Positions 41,866-50,817 of a stretch of 53,880 nt of DNA are shown piece by piece; the stretch's first letter is position 1; each line of letters opens with the position of its first letter. The DNA comes from Gloeobacterales cyanobacterium ES-bin-313. Lineage in GTDB: Bacteria; Cyanobacteriota; Cyanobacteriia; Gloeobacterales; Gloeobacteraceae. The stretch spans positions 1 to 53,880 of the forward strand of contig JACMLN010000017.1 in NCBI GenBank assembly GCA_014379585.1, read 5' to 3'. The notes under the pieces were generated by a model, which saw only the letters and a program-made list of their open reading frames with translations, was not told the origin of the DNA and did no database searches. The translations under genes and the position numbers were made by a program.

Positions 41866-42576
41866 TCACCTTCTATAAGGATCAGGGTCGCGCACCAGCA
41901 CTAAAGCAATCAATGCGCCTAAAGCAAATCCACTGGCATGTGCCCAATAGGCAACCCCGCCCTGTTCAACCCCCGTCATCGTGCGAGTGCCCACTGAGGC
42001 AACACCGTTGAAAGCCTGCTGAACAAACCAGAATCCGAGCAGCCAGACCGCCGAAATTTTAAAAGGAATCGGGATGAAGCCGAGGGGAAAAATGGCTTGG
42101 ACTTGAACCCTCGGAAACTTGACGATGTAGGCACCAAGCACTCCAGCGATTGCACCACTCGCTCCTAAGGACGGGATCATGGATTCGGGTGAAAAAATGC
42201 TCTGGATCAGTGAAGCGAATACCCCACAGAGCAGATAAAAGCACAAGTAACCAAAATGACCAAGGCGATCCTCGACATTATCCCCAAAGATCCAGAGGTA
42301 GAGCATATTGCCAGCGACGTGGAGAAAACCGCCGTGGAGAAACATGGCACTCAGCAGTGGCAGGAGTAGAGGTAGCGCACTCAGCTTTCCAGCGAGCACC
42401 TGACCAAATGCAGGCCAAAGTTTGGCAGGGACAACGGCATATTCCATCAAAAATCGATTAAGTTCTCGATCTCCTAAGGTAAGCTCGAAGACAAAAACAA
42501 GGATATTCAACACGATCAATAGGTAGTTAATGAAAGGAACGGTATAGGAGTCGTTATCATCCCGAATCGGAACCAT
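41866..42576 (-). CDS. Rhomboid family intramembrane serine protease
   Basis: 236 residues with six or seven hydrophobic helices. Motif order: NRFLMEYAVVPAKLW, then FLHGGFLHVAGNMLYLWIFGDNVEDRLGHFGYLCFYLLCG (HxxxxHxxxN-like), the catalytic serine in SLGASGAIAGVLGAYIVKFPRVQVQA, and the catalytic histidine in AYWAHASGFALGALIAL. It cleaves membrane-spanning helices in the cytoplasmic membrane. It converges on mazG with a two-base gap. Confidence 0.92.
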   Translation of the reverse strand: MVPIRDDNDSYTVPFINYLLIVLNILVFVFELTLGDRELNRFLMEYAVVPAKLWPAFGQVLAGKLSALPLLLPLLSAMFLHGGFLHVAGNMLYLWIFGDNVEDRLGHFGYLCFYLLCGVFASLIQSIFSPESMIPSLGASGAIAGVLGAYIVKFPRVQVQAIFPLGFIPIPFKISAVWLLGFWFVQQAFNGVASVGTRTMTGVEQGGVAYWAHASGFALGALIALVLVRDPDPYRR

Positions 42577-42700
42577 GGGCGCGCCTCAGCGTGTTCTTGA
42601 GAATTCTATGCCTAACCCTCCTCTTTGACATAGTGCTTAGGAGGTACGGCAATTACACCACCGGGTAGGGGGCTGACCGAACCCTATAGAGGATTGAGGG

Positions 42701-42728
42701 CGTTTAACTTGGAAATCAAGGCTAAACG
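42701..42728 (+). promoter_or_regulatory. Inverted repeat in the dnaK 5' leader
   Basis: CGTTTA-A-CTTG-GAAAT-CAAG-GC-TAAACG forms a near-perfect hairpin ending 18 bases before the dnaK ATG. AAGGAG follows directly (42737-42742). It is not the CIRCE element. It may be an operator or an RNA structure controlling translation of the heat-shock gene. Confidence 0.5.
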
Positions 42729-42746
42729 TTCTCGCAAGGAGAAATT

Positions 42747-44624
42747 ATGGGTAAAGTTGTTGGCATCGACTTAGGGACGACAAACTCTGTCGTGGCAGTG
42801 CTTGAAGGTGGTGTGCCCACCGTTATCGCCAACGCGGAAGGCACCCGCACTACCCCCTCGGTTGTTGCATTCACCAAAAATCATGACCGTTTGGTCGGAC
42901 AGTTGGCCCGCCGCCAAGCTGTTTTGAATCCTGAGAATACTTTCTATTCGGTCAAGCGCTTCATCGGTCGCAAAGTGGATGAGATCACCGATGAGTCGAA
43001 GCAAGTTGCCTATCGGGTTGTGCGCGACGGTAGTAGCGTCAAGCTCAAGAGCACCAACGAAGACAAAGATTTTGCTCCAGAAGAAATTTCGGCTCTTGTT
43101 CTGCGCAAACTCGTCGATGATGCCAGTAAGTATTTGGGCGAAAAGGTAACGCAAGCAGTCATCACCGTTCCAGCCTACTTCAACGATTCCCAGCGCCAAG
43201 CCACCAAAGATGCTGGCAAGATCGCTGGTATTGAAGTCCTGCGCATTATCAATGAACCAACCGCAGCCGCTCTGGCCTACGGTCTCGACAAAAAATCCAA
43301 CGAAACGATCCTCGTCTTCGACTTAGGCGGTGGAACCTTCGACGTTTCTGTCCTCGAAGTCGGTGACGGTGTGTTCGAAGTGAAATCGACCTCCGGTGAC
43401 ACCCACTTGGGCGGCGACGATTTCGACAAGCGGATCGTCGATTGGATGGCCGAAGAATTCAAGAAGCTGGAAGGCATCGACCTGCGCACCGACCGTCAAG
43501 CCCTTCAACGGCTTACTGAAGCAGCTGAAAAGGCGAAGATTGAACTCTCCGGTGTCCCCCAAACTCAGATCAACCTTCCCTTTATCACCGCTGGTGCAGA
43601 CGGGGCAAAGCATCTCGATATGGGTCTGACCCGCGCCAAATTCGAGAGCATCTGTTCTGACTTGTTCAAGCGCATCGAAAACCCTGTAGAGCAAGCTCTC
43701 CGCGATGCCAAGCTGACCAAGGCAAATATCGATGAAGTCGTCCTTGTCGGTGGTTCTACCCGCATCCCAGCCGTCCAAGAATTGGTCAAGCGCTTAATCG
43801 GCAAAGAACCGAATCAGAGCGTCAACCCCGACGAAGTCGTTGCGGTCGGTGCTGCCATTCAAGCAGGGGTTCTATCGGGTGAAGTGCGCGATGTTGTGCT
43901 TCTCGATGTCACACCGCTCTCTTTGGGTGTTGAAACCTTGGGTGGTGTCTTCACGGCGATCATTCCCCGCAACACGACTATCCCAACTCGCAAGTCCGAG
44001 ACCTTCTCGACTGCTGCCGATGGTCAAACCTCTGTAGAGATTCACGTTCTCCAGGGTGAACGCTCCATGTCCAACGACAACAAGAGCCTTGGTCGCTTCC
44101 GTCTCGACGGCATCCCACCTGCTGCCCGTGGCGTTCCCCAAGTTGAAGTTGCTTTCGACATCGACGCAAACGGAATCTTGAGTGTCACTGCTCAGGATAA
44201 AGCCACCAACAAGAAGCAATCGATCAGCATCACAGGTGCTTCCACCCTCTCCAAAGACGACGTGGAAAAAATGGTCGGCGATGCCGAGCGCTTTGCGGGC
44301 GAAGACAAGAAGCGCAAGGAAAATGTCGATCTCAAAAACGAGGCAGATTCCTTGGCCTACCAAGCCGAACGTCAACTGACTGAGTTGGGTGACAAGGTTT
44401 CTAGCTCCGACAAGGCCGGCATTGAGACCAACATTGCTGATTTGCGTTCAGCACTCGCCAGCGAAGACATGGACAAAGTCGCCACCCTCAAAGCAGATCT
44501 GCAAAAGTCTGTCTACGAACTGAGTAGCAAGATGTATGAGCAGTCTGCAAGCAGTGGTGCCCCTACTGAATCCACTAGTGATGGCGACGATGTAATCGAC
44601 GCTGAATTCACCGAATCCAAGTAG
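42747..44624 (+). CDS. dnaK: Molecular chaperone DnaK (Hsp70)
   Basis: 625 residues. Nucleotide-binding domain: [80 protein letters not shown], and [14 protein letters not shown]. Substrate-binding domain: [40 protein letters not shown]. The C-terminus ends [12 protein letters not shown], the EEVD-like acidic tail common in bacteria. The linker [11 protein letters not shown] is intact. AAGGAG lies five to nine bases before ATG. It is not adjacent to grpE/dnaJ, and a terminator follows. Confidence 0.97.
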   Translation: MGKVVGIDLGTTNSVVAVLEGGVPTVIANAEGTRTTPSVVAFTKNHDRLVGQLARRQAVLNPENTFYSVKRFIGRKVDEITDESKQVAYRVVRDGSSVKLKSTNEDKDFAPEEISALVLRKLVDDASKYLGEKVTQAVITVPAYFNDSQRQATKDAGKIAGIEVLRIINEPTAAALAYGLDKKSNETILVFDLGGGTFDVSVLEVGDGVFEVKSTSGDTHLGGDDFDKRIVDWMAEEFKKLEGIDLRTDRQALQRLTEAAEKAKIELSGVPQTQINLPFITAGADGAKHLDMGLTRAKFESICSDLFKRIENPVEQALRDAKLTKANIDEVVLVGGSTRIPAVQELVKRLIGKEPNQSVNPDEVVAVGAAIQAGVLSGEVRDVVLLDVTPLSLGVETLGGVFTAIIPRNTTIPTRKSETFSTAADGQTSVEIHVLQGERSMSNDNKSLGRFRLDGIPPAARGVPQVEVAFDIDANGILSVTAQDKATNKKQSISITGASTLSKDDVEKMVGDAERFAGEDKKRKENVDLKNEADSLAYQAERQLTELGDKVSSSDKAGIETNIADLRSALASEDMDKVATLKADLQKSVYELSSKMYEQSASSGAPTESTSDGDDVIDAEFTESK

Positions 44625-44643
44625 AATCCTGAAGAATTGAGTG

Positions 44644-44674
44644 ACCGCAGAGGATAATCCCTCTGCGGTTTTTT
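44644..44674 (+). terminator. Rho-independent terminator of dnaK
   Basis: ACCGCAGAGG and CCTCTGCGGT form a perfect ten-base stem with loop ATAATC, followed by TTTTT and CTT. It lies 20 bases after the dnaK stop. Confidence 0.95.
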
Positions 44675-44787
44675 CTTGGTCACAGGGCATTTGTCAGAGA
44701 ATCTTATGTAAGATAGCCCTTAAACTGGGAACGATGGACGTACAGTTGCGTCTATAGTGGAAGGTTCGTCTTCCTGGGAATAAGACC

Positions 44788-45852
44788 ATGGGTTTTGTCA
44801 AGACCGCTTCGGCATTCGCTTTGGTACTCTGCCTGAGCAACACACAGCCCATCCTCGCCGCCACGACTCAGCAGTTGGCATCAACCATACAGCAGTCTGG
44901 CCTGATCAGTGGTCAGTTCAAAGTGATCCGCAAAAATCAGACTTTGCTTGTCGAGGCAGACCAGCTATTCGCAAATACTAGTGATCTCAAATCTGCGGTC
45001 GTCCAGTTAGCAGGTCTTCTCAAAAATGCTGAACCTAAATTAGAGCAGCTGACTTTGCGTACAAGCCTTGCCGATCGGCCAAATCCTGTGGAAGCAAGTA
45101 TTCCCACCGGGCTATCTACGCTGCTCGACGACCCAAACATCGCCGAACAAGTCACTCTGAAGGCAGTGAGTCGTGGAACACAAAAACTGATTGCTGTTCA
45201 TCCAGCTGCATCTCCAGGGGATTTAGCGGTTTTGGGAGAATTGAACCCACCAGGAACGTCCAATCTTCCTGTGATCGGCGAGCCACTCTATCCTGGTCAA
45301 AAGACAGTCGGTTCGCTACCCAGCAGCAATCGTAGCTTTACGACGGGATTAAGCGTGCTGCGGGCTGGCAGTGCGGTGCCGATCCTTCTCGACCAAGAAA
45401 TTATAGTCAACAGCGGCGAAAGTACGCCGATCAACGCCAGGATTCTTCAAGACGTTCGAGGCGAAAACGGGGAAGTTGTTATTCCCGGTGGCAGTGAAGT
45501 GCGGGGCAATGTCGAATTTACGGCGGGTGGTGCCCGTCTCGTCCTCAAAGAATTGATCATCAGAGATCGTCAGTACACGATTCGGGCGACAACCTCTGTC
45601 TATCCAACCCGAACTCAAGGAGGGAGGCCGGGTGGAAACCCTTTGTTGGGTGGTGCGATTGGCGGTTTTGGCGGCTACTCCATTGGTCGCATGGTGGATC
45701 GTCAAAGTGGTGGGTTGTGGGGCGGATTGTTGGGTGGTCTACTCGGAAGCATTTTGACCCCATCCGGTTCTCCAGGCCGCTCGGTGGTCACTTTTCCATC
45801 TGGGATGACCAATACCCAACTCCTCGACGATCTTTCCGTCAATAGCAACTGA
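44788..45852 (+). CDS. Secreted TrbI/VirB10-like beta-barrel protein with glycine-zipper segment
   Basis: 354 residues. A signal peptide (TASAFALVLCLSNTQPILAA) precedes an unassigned N-terminal region and a TrbI/VirB10-like motif near residues 195-275 (SAVPILLDQEIIVNSGESTPINARILQDVRGENGEVVIPGGSEVRGNVEFTAGGARLVLKELIIRD). It is followed by a Gly-rich segment (GNPLLGGAIGGFGGYSIGRMVDRQSGGLWGGLLGGLLGSILTPSG) like a glycine zipper, which can insert into membranes. No conjugation genes surround it, so an envelope structural or secretion role is more likely than DNA transfer. I do not recognise a named family. Confidence 0.6.
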   Translation: MGFVKTASAFALVLCLSNTQPILAATTQQLASTIQQSGLISGQFKVIRKNQTLLVEADQLFANTSDLKSAVVQLAGLLKNAEPKLEQLTLRTSLADRPNPVEASIPTGLSTLLDDPNIAEQVTLKAVSRGTQKLIAVHPAASPGDLAVLGELNPPGTSNLPVIGEPLYPGQKTVGSLPSSNRSFTTGLSVLRAGSAVPILLDQEIIVNSGESTPINARILQDVRGENGEVVIPGGSEVRGNVEFTAGGARLVLKELIIRDRQYTIRATTSVYPTRTQGGRPGGNPLLGGAIGGFGGYSIGRMVDRQSGGLWGGLLGGLLGSILTPSGSPGRSVVTFPSGMTNTQLLDDLSVNSN

Positions 45853-45884
45853 TAGACTAGGAACTCAATTACTAGACTAAGCGT

Positions 45885-47507
45885 GTGAACCGCCTCTATC
45901 TATACGACACCACCCTGCGGGATGGCTCCCAGGCTGAAGGTATCAGCTTGTCTGTCGATGACAAATTGCGTATTGCCAGCAAACTCGATGATTTGGGGAT
46001 CCCCTTCATCGAAGGTGGGTGGCCAGGAGCGAATCCAAAAGACGACGCCTTCTTTGCACGCCTTGGTGAGTTGCAGTTGCGCCACAGCGAGGTTGTCGCT
46101 TTTTGTTCGACAAGACGGTCTGGAATGTCCGCCAAAGCAGATCTTGGCCTCCAAAAAGTTTTAGAGGCAAACACCCGTTGGATCACAACTTTTGGCAAAT
46201 CCTGGGATCTGCATGTCCATGAAAGTTTGCGAACCAGCCTCGAAGAGAATCTGGCTATGATCGCCGACACAATTCATTTCTTTCGAGAAGCAGGACGGCG
46301 GGTGATTTTCGATTGCGAACATTTTTTTGATGGCTACCACAAAAATCCTGAATATGCTCTCGCCACAGTTCAAACTGCTGCCGAGGCTGGTGCTGAGTGG
46401 GTTGTTCTCTGTGACACGAATGGGGGCATGTTGCCCCATCAAATTCAAGCCGTTGTCGAAACAGTGCAGAAATTTTGCAAAGAAAAAGCACTTACTTGCG
46501 GTCTAGGCATCCACACCCACAACGACTCAGAAACCGCAGTCGCAAATGCATTGGCGGCTGTGATGCAAGGGGTGCTGATGATTCATGGCACAGTGAACGG
46601 CTACGGAGAACGCTGTGGTAACGCCAACCTCTGTGCCCTTATTCCAAATTTGCAGTTAAAAATGGGCTTTGAACTTTTAAGTTCTGAACAGTTGGCCAAT
46701 CTGACAGCAACTTCCCATTTTGTCAGCGAAGTTGCCAATCTTGCTCCGAATGAACATGCCGCCTACGTGGGTCTTTCTGCTTTTGCCCATAAGGGTGGAA
46801 TCCATGTCAGTGCTGTTCGTCGCAATCCCCAAACCTACGAGCATATCGTTCCTGAAAGTGTTGGTAATAGCCGCCGCATCGTGATTTCAGAGCAGGCGGG
46901 AGCGAGTAATATTCTCCAGAAATTAGCAGATTTCGGACTCTACTTTGAGCGAACCGATCCGAGACTTCAGGAAATTTTGGTCAGGCTTAAGCAGTTAGAA
47001 TCCCAGGGATATCAATTTGAAGCGGCGGATGCCAGTTTCGAGTTATTGGTACGGGAATCTCTCGGTGAACGTAAGCTCTATTTTTCCCTTGAAGGGTTGT
47101 ATACTTCCTGCCAGACTTTCCCGGATCAGTCTGTCCGATCAGAAGCAACCGTGCGGGTGCGCGTCGGCGACAAACTCCAACATACTGCCGCAGAAGGAAA
47201 TGGCCCTGTCTCTGCTTTGGATTCAGCTTTGCGCAAAGCCTTGACCGACTTTTATCCGCAAGTTGCTCATATGCATCTAGCTGATTACAAAGTCCGAATC
47301 TTAGATGGAACCACTGGTACCTCTGCCCTAACAAGGGTCTTGATTGAATTTAGCAATGGCTTAAAACGCTGGACGACCATCGGTGTCTCTCCCAATATTA
47401 TCGAGGCAAGTACCCGCGCCATTGTCGATGGTTTGGAATATGGCCTAATGAGTTCTGGAATGCACCCGACTGAGAAGTGCCTACGGGAAATTCTGCACCA
47501 GAACTAG
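45885..47507 (+). CDS. cimA: (R)-citramalate synthase (2-isopropylmalate synthase family)
   Basis: 540 residues. It opens LYLYDTTLRDGSQAEGISLSVDDKLRIASKLDDLGIPFIEGGWPGANPKDDAFF, the DTTLRDGxQ and ExGxPxxxP-like motifs of the DRE-TIM metallolyase family; GLGIHTHNDSETAVANALAAVMQG holds the metal-binding HxH. The CimA-type C-terminus (residues 410-530) follows, with no LeuA-like leucine regulatory signature that I can name. It condenses pyruvate with acetyl-CoA to citramalate, the first step of the threonine-independent isoleucine pathway. Start GTG 45885. Homocitrate/isopropylmalate synthase are the alternatives. Confidence 0.85.
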   Translation: MNRLYLYDTTLRDGSQAEGISLSVDDKLRIASKLDDLGIPFIEGGWPGANPKDDAFFARLGELQLRHSEVVAFCSTRRSGMSAKADLGLQKVLEANTRWITTFGKSWDLHVHESLRTSLEENLAMIADTIHFFREAGRRVIFDCEHFFDGYHKNPEYALATVQTAAEAGAEWVVLCDTNGGMLPHQIQAVVETVQKFCKEKALTCGLGIHTHNDSETAVANALAAVMQGVLMIHGTVNGYGERCGNANLCALIPNLQLKMGFELLSSEQLANLTATSHFVSEVANLAPNEHAAYVGLSAFAHKGGIHVSAVRRNPQTYEHIVPESVGNSRRIVISEQAGASNILQKLADFGLYFERTDPRLQEILVRLKQLESQGYQFEAADASFELLVRESLGERKLYFSLEGLYTSCQTFPDQSVRSEATVRVRVGDKLQHTAAEGNGPVSALDSALRKALTDFYPQVAHMHLADYKVRILDGTTGTSALTRVLIEFSNGLKRWTTIGVSPNIIEASTRAIVDGLEYGLMSSGMHPTEKCLREILHQN

Positions 47508-47583
47508 TAATCAAAAAATTTCACCATGCACCTCACGGGCATGAGAAACAATCGGAATTTTTCAGTGATTTATGGATCAATAC

Positions 47584-48120
47584 TTATTTTTTGCGTTTAA
47601 GGCGTTCAAGCTCTTGTTCAACTTCCCAGTCACGGAATTTCTTATCTAAGTCGTCGGTAGACTTTGAGCGATAACTTGTCGGATTGGGGCGTTTGGCCTC
47701 TTCTTCTTGCTGAGTAGCCATATGAATTTCAAGTTCTTTGCGCTTGACTTGAATGCGTTCTAGGAGTGTTTGTGTCTGTTGAGCTTGCTGCTTGAAAACG
47801 GTCATCTGCCCCCAAAGTTGGTTGCCTGTGCGCAGAAGTTCATCGGAACGTTCTTTGGCAGATTGGGCTAGGTCGTTGCGGTTACTGGCTCGTGCCTGTT
47901 CGATACGACCCTGCCATTTTTGGACATCGCGAGCCACAGCCATGATCTCTTCTTGAAGTCGTTGAATGTCATTTTGGGCTTGCTGTAACTTGTTTTGTGC
48001 TTCTTCTTCCTGCTGGCGGATATTTTCCATGAGTACCAGCAACTTTAATTTTGGATTTTTTTCCAGAAATTCTTCGAGACGACTTTCTAGAAATTGGCTG
48101 AGATCTTCCCAAACACCCAT
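47584..48120 (-). CDS. TIGR04376 family coiled-coil protein (cyanobacterial)
   Basis: 178 residues. The N-terminus MGVWEDLSQFLESRLEEFLEKNPKLKLLVLMENIRQQEEEAQNKL begins a long coiled coil (about residues 25-150, high in E, Q, K, R), with LLRTGNQLWGQMTVFKQQAQQTQTL, a stretch which matches the conserved core of TIGR04376. The function is unknown; the heptad-like composition suggests a scaffold. The C-terminus is basic (LERLKRKK). It follows the binding-protein/permease gene 26 bases downstream in the same direction. Confidence 0.8.
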   Translation of the reverse strand: MGVWEDLSQFLESRLEEFLEKNPKLKLLVLMENIRQQEEEAQNKLQQAQNDIQRLQEEIMAVARDVQKWQGRIEQARASNRNDLAQSAKERSDELLRTGNQLWGQMTVFKQQAQQTQTLLERIQVKRKELEIHMATQQEEEAKRPNPTSYRSKSTDDLDKKFRDWEVEQELERLKRKK

Positions 48121-48145
48121 GACATATAACAGCGAAACAGTATCG

Positions 48146-49633
48146 CTATCGTAACCGCAGACCCGCTGGGACGATCCAGCGATCTAAGAGATCGAAGCCC
48201 CATTGGACCAGTAATGCGAGAGCCGCCGCTGGAAGTGCACCAGCCAGCAAAGTGGCATTGTCGTTGAGTGCAAGCCCCGTGGCAATTCGCTCGCCAAATC
48301 CACCAGCACCAATAAAAGCCGCAATCGTGGCTGTACCCACATTGATCACAGCGCTGGTTTTGACCCCAGCCAAGATGGTGCGAGCAGCCAGAGGCAATTC
48401 AACCAGTCGCAGTCGAGCGGCAAAGGGCAAACCGAGAGCAAGGGCAGATTCGCGCAGGGAACCGGGAATATCGGAAAGCCCGGTGTAGGTATTTCTGACA
48501 ATTGGTAGAAGTGCGTAGAGGAATAGGGCAATTAAGGCAGGAAGGGTTCCAATCTGTTTGAGGAGGGGAATCAGAAAAGCGAGTAAGGCTAGGGAAGGAA
48601 TCGTTTGGATCAGTCCGACAATCGTGAGGATTGGTTGCGCCAGTTTTCCACGATAAGCGGCCACCACTCCGAGGGGAATTCCGACAAAAATACCAAAGGA
48701 TAAAGAGACAAAAACTAAAAATAAATGCTCTAGCATCAGTCTGGCAAAGTCTTGGCCGAACAGCTTTTCGACAAAACTACTTGATTCAGCCTGAGTGGTG
48801 CCATTGCTCAAAAATGCTTTTGCAATTTCACTAAAAGACTGTCCCTGCAATTCCGCTGCTGCATTCATGGCGATCATCGCCTTCGCATCGACACGACCCT
48901 GCAAGGTTTGAAGGGCTGCCCAAGTCTTTGGAAGCCGATTTGGTAGATCCAATCGATAGAGAATGACCGCTTCATAAGCAGGAAAAAAGTGGCGATCATC
49001 ATCAAGAACGCGCAATTTATACTTGTTGATCTTTGCATCTGTTGAATAGATATCAGTCACATCGATTTGACCTGTCGCAATCGCTTCATAGGCCAGACCA
49101 TGCTCAAGTCCGCGCGGATCGACGCGGAAATTATAGACAGATTTTACTCCTGGCCAGCCATCTTTACGATTCAAAAATTCCTGAGAAAGACCAAAACGCA
49201 ATTCAGGGTGGCGGGCAAGATCTGACAATTTGCGAATATTGAGCTTCTGCGCTTGAGATTCAGCCATTGCAAGGGCGTAAGTGTCATTAAACCCAACGGG
49301 AATGCCGACGCCTAATCCAAGAGGAGCAAGTTGTTTTTTGAGGCTTTCGAGGTTGCTAGGCGTTGTATTCTTGAGGATTTCCTGGTCGATCGTACCCGTG
49401 TATTCGCAGTAGAGATCAATACTGCCATTGCGCAAAGCTGCATAGACAATACCAGTATTTCCTAATCCTTGCTTATGGGAAACTTGACTCTCACCAGCAG
49501 CTTGGGCTGTTTGTCGGAGAATCTCGCCAAGAATATAGGACTCCGTGAAGCGCTTCGAGCCAATGTTGAGGGTTTCCGCCTGCGCGGGCAAACAGAAGAG
49601 CACAAGACCCAAACAGAAAATTGAAAATTTACG
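48146..49633 (-). CDS. Fused substrate-binding/permease protein of a glycine betaine/choline-type ABC transporter (OpuC/ProWX-like)
   Basis: 495 residues from ATG 49633. A signal sequence (KFSIFCLGLVLFCLPAQAE) leads to an OpuAC/YehZ-type binding domain (ETLNIGSKRFTESYILGEILRQTAQAAGE, EYTGTIDQEILKN, FDVTDIYSTDAKINKYKLRVLDDDRHFFPAYEAVIL), followed by a linker and a permease domain (about residues 295-480) with IPLGVVAAYR, VGLIQTIPSLALLAFLIPLL and the EAA-loop region (SLRESALALGLPFAARLRLVELPLAARTILAGVKTSAVINVGTATIAAFIGAGGFGE). It should import an osmoprotectant. The ATPase gene is not adjacent. A fused binding-permease order is known for osmolyte systems. Confidence 0.9.
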   Translation of the reverse strand, partial: RKFSIFCLGLVLFCLPAQAETLNIGSKRFTESYILGEILRQTAQAAGESQVSHKQGLGNTGIVYAALRNGSIDLYCEYTGTIDQEILKNTTPSNLESLKKQLAPLGLGVGIPVGFNDTYALAMAESQAQKLNIRKLSDLARHPELRFGLSQEFLNRKDGWPGVKSVYNFRVDPRGLEHGLAYEAIATGQIDVTDIYSTDAKINKYKLRVLDDDRHFFPAYEAVILYRLDLPNRLPKTWAALQTLQGRVDAKAMIAMNAAAELQGQSFSEIAKAFLSNGTTQAESSSFVEKLFGQDFARLMLEHLFLVFVSLSFGIFVGIPLGVVAAYRGKLAQPILTIVGLIQTIPSLALLAFLIPLLKQIGTLPALIALFLYALLPIVRNTYTGLSDIPGSLRESALALGLPFAARLRLVELPLAARTILAGVKTSAVINVGTATIAAFIGAGGFGERIATGLALNDNATLLAGALPAAALALLVQWGFDLLDRWIVPAGLRLR

Positions 49634-49644
49634 CATAAACAATT

Positions 49645-49672
49645 GTAGGGGCGCAGCATGCTGCACCCCTAC
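49645..49672. repeat. Dispersed palindromic repeat, full-length copy
   Basis: A 28-base near-palindrome, GTAGGGGCGCAGCA / TGCTGCACCCCTAC, with one mismatch. It lies 12 bases before the osmolyte transporter start at 49633 and so falls into its leader. Compare 4423-4442 and 19412-19435. Confidence 0.9.
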
Positions 49673-49711
49673 CTCGTGAAACCGATTATCCGCCAATTTT
49701 TCGGATCAGTC

Positions 49712-50206
49712 TTACCGTATCAACCCTTGGCTCAGTACGGCAGAGAGAATACTTGTGAGCAATCCGCTGTTGCCATAGCCACTTTGGGCGGCGTAGGGGT
49801 TGTAGTTGCCATAGTTCTGCTGGCCGTAGGGATTGTAATTTCCTTGATTGGGGTAGCTCTGGTAAGCGTTGTAATTCTGTTGGTATTGAGGGTACTGGGG
49901 GTACTGCTGGTAGTTGCCATAGTTCTGCTGGTAATTTCCATTCGGAACAGCGTAGTTATTGCCACCAACAACAGTTTGACGCAAGAGGCCAGAGACGACA
50001 GTACCAAGCACACCACTGAGCAGGCCATTGCTCTGGCCATTGTTCTGGTAAGTCTGGTTGCCTTGATAACCGTAATTGGAATTGTAATTCGTATTCGGGT
50101 AGTAGCCAGAATTCGGGTCGTAGCCATAGGGAACATTCTGCGCGGCTGCAGGCAGGGCAACACAGACGGCAAGGGCGGCAGAGGCAAGGACTGGAATGAG
50201 TTTCAT
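49712..50206 (-). CDS. Secreted Tyr/Asn/Gln-rich low-complexity protein
   Basis: 164 residues. A signal peptide (MKLIPVLASAALAVCVALPAAAQ) precedes a mature part dominated by Y, N, Q, G and P, with repeats of NYG, NYQQ, YPQYPQYQQNYN and NPYG. Two hydrophobic stretches interrupt it: GLLSGVLGTVVSGLLRQTVV (about residues 61-80) and GLLTSILSAVLSQGLI at the end. The composition is prion-like or amyloid/adhesin-like. GGAG lies about seven bases before ATG 50206. No homologue comes to mind; a surface or matrix role is speculation. Confidence 0.65.
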   Translation of the reverse strand: MKLIPVLASAALAVCVALPAAAQNVPYGYDPNSGYYPNTNYNSNYGYQGNQTYQNNGQSNGLLSGVLGTVVSGLLRQTVVGGNNYAVPNGNYQQNYGNYQQYPQYPQYQQNYNAYQSYPNQGNYNPYGQQNYGNYNPYAAQSGYGNSGLLTSILSAVLSQGLIR

Positions 50207-50370
50207 GGCTACTCCGGTGAGAATACGCGTGTGGCTGAAGCGAATCTCTTTGATTCAGCTCTTACATCCATCTTACAAAAGTCTATTTCTAGAACCACTT
50301 GCTAATCAGTACATTCTAGTTCCCTAAGCAGAAATCTCGATTGCGCGAAAGCGCAATTGCACGGCAGGAC

Positions 50371-50814
50371 TCAGCTCTGAAGTGCCTTTTTGATCAACTC
50401 GCTGGCTGATTTTCCGTCGTACAGTCCTGGGTACTGCGCTTTCAGAGCAGCCATAATTTTGCCGAGTTGATCGGGCTTTTTTTCGGGCAATTGGGCGACA
50501 AACTCACCAATGACCGCAGTCAACTCTTCGGTACTGAGCTGTTTGGGGAGATAACCGATCAAGATCGCCTTCTCACTTTCCTGCTGCTCTGTAGGGCGGC
50601 CAGATTTTTTGAGCGCTTCGCTCGTCTCTTCAAGACCTTTGAGAAATTTACGAATCACCTGGACGACCTCCTCGTCGGTGGATTCGCGGTTTTCTTTGTC
50701 TTTGCCGACTTTGGACGCTTCAGAGTCGAGGGTGATCAACAAACTGCTGCGCAGGGAATCACCGGATTTACGGGCAGCGAGTTTGTCTGCGCGAATCTGC
50801 TGGAGAATAGACAT
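50371..50814 (-). CDS. yqeY: GatB/YqeY domain-containing protein
   Basis: 147 residues. SILQQIRADKLAARKSGDSLRSSLLITLDSEASKVGKDKENRESTDEEVVQVIRKFLKGLEETSEALKKSGRPTEQQESEKAILIGYLPKQLSTEELTAVI is a typical YqeY protein, with the GatB-tail-like fold at the C-terminus (DQLGKIMAALKAQYPGLYDGKSASELIKKAL). It is implicated in amidated-tRNA/translation functions but has no settled activity. The start is four bases from the acs stop; the three genes rpsT, acs and yqeY form one operon. Confidence 0.93.
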   Translation of the reverse strand: MSILQQIRADKLAARKSGDSLRSSLLITLDSEASKVGKDKENRESTDEEVVQVIRKFLKGLEETSEALKKSGRPTEQQESEKAILIGYLPKQLSTEELTAVIGEFVAQLPEKKPDQLGKIMAALKAQYPGLYDGKSASELIKKALQS

Positions 50815-50817
50815 GAA

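Noticed and set aside
42601-42746. CIRCE element upstream of dnaK
   Set aside because: TTAGCACTC-N9-GAGTGCTAA is not present; the inverted repeat found there is a different sequence.
49658-50305. A Val/Ile-rich 215-codon plus-strand frame opposite the Tyr/Asn/Gln-rich gene
   Set aside because: Its composition is the reverse-complement image of Tyr/Asn/Gln codons. The minus-strand frame has a signal peptide and ribosome site; the plus-strand frame has neither.
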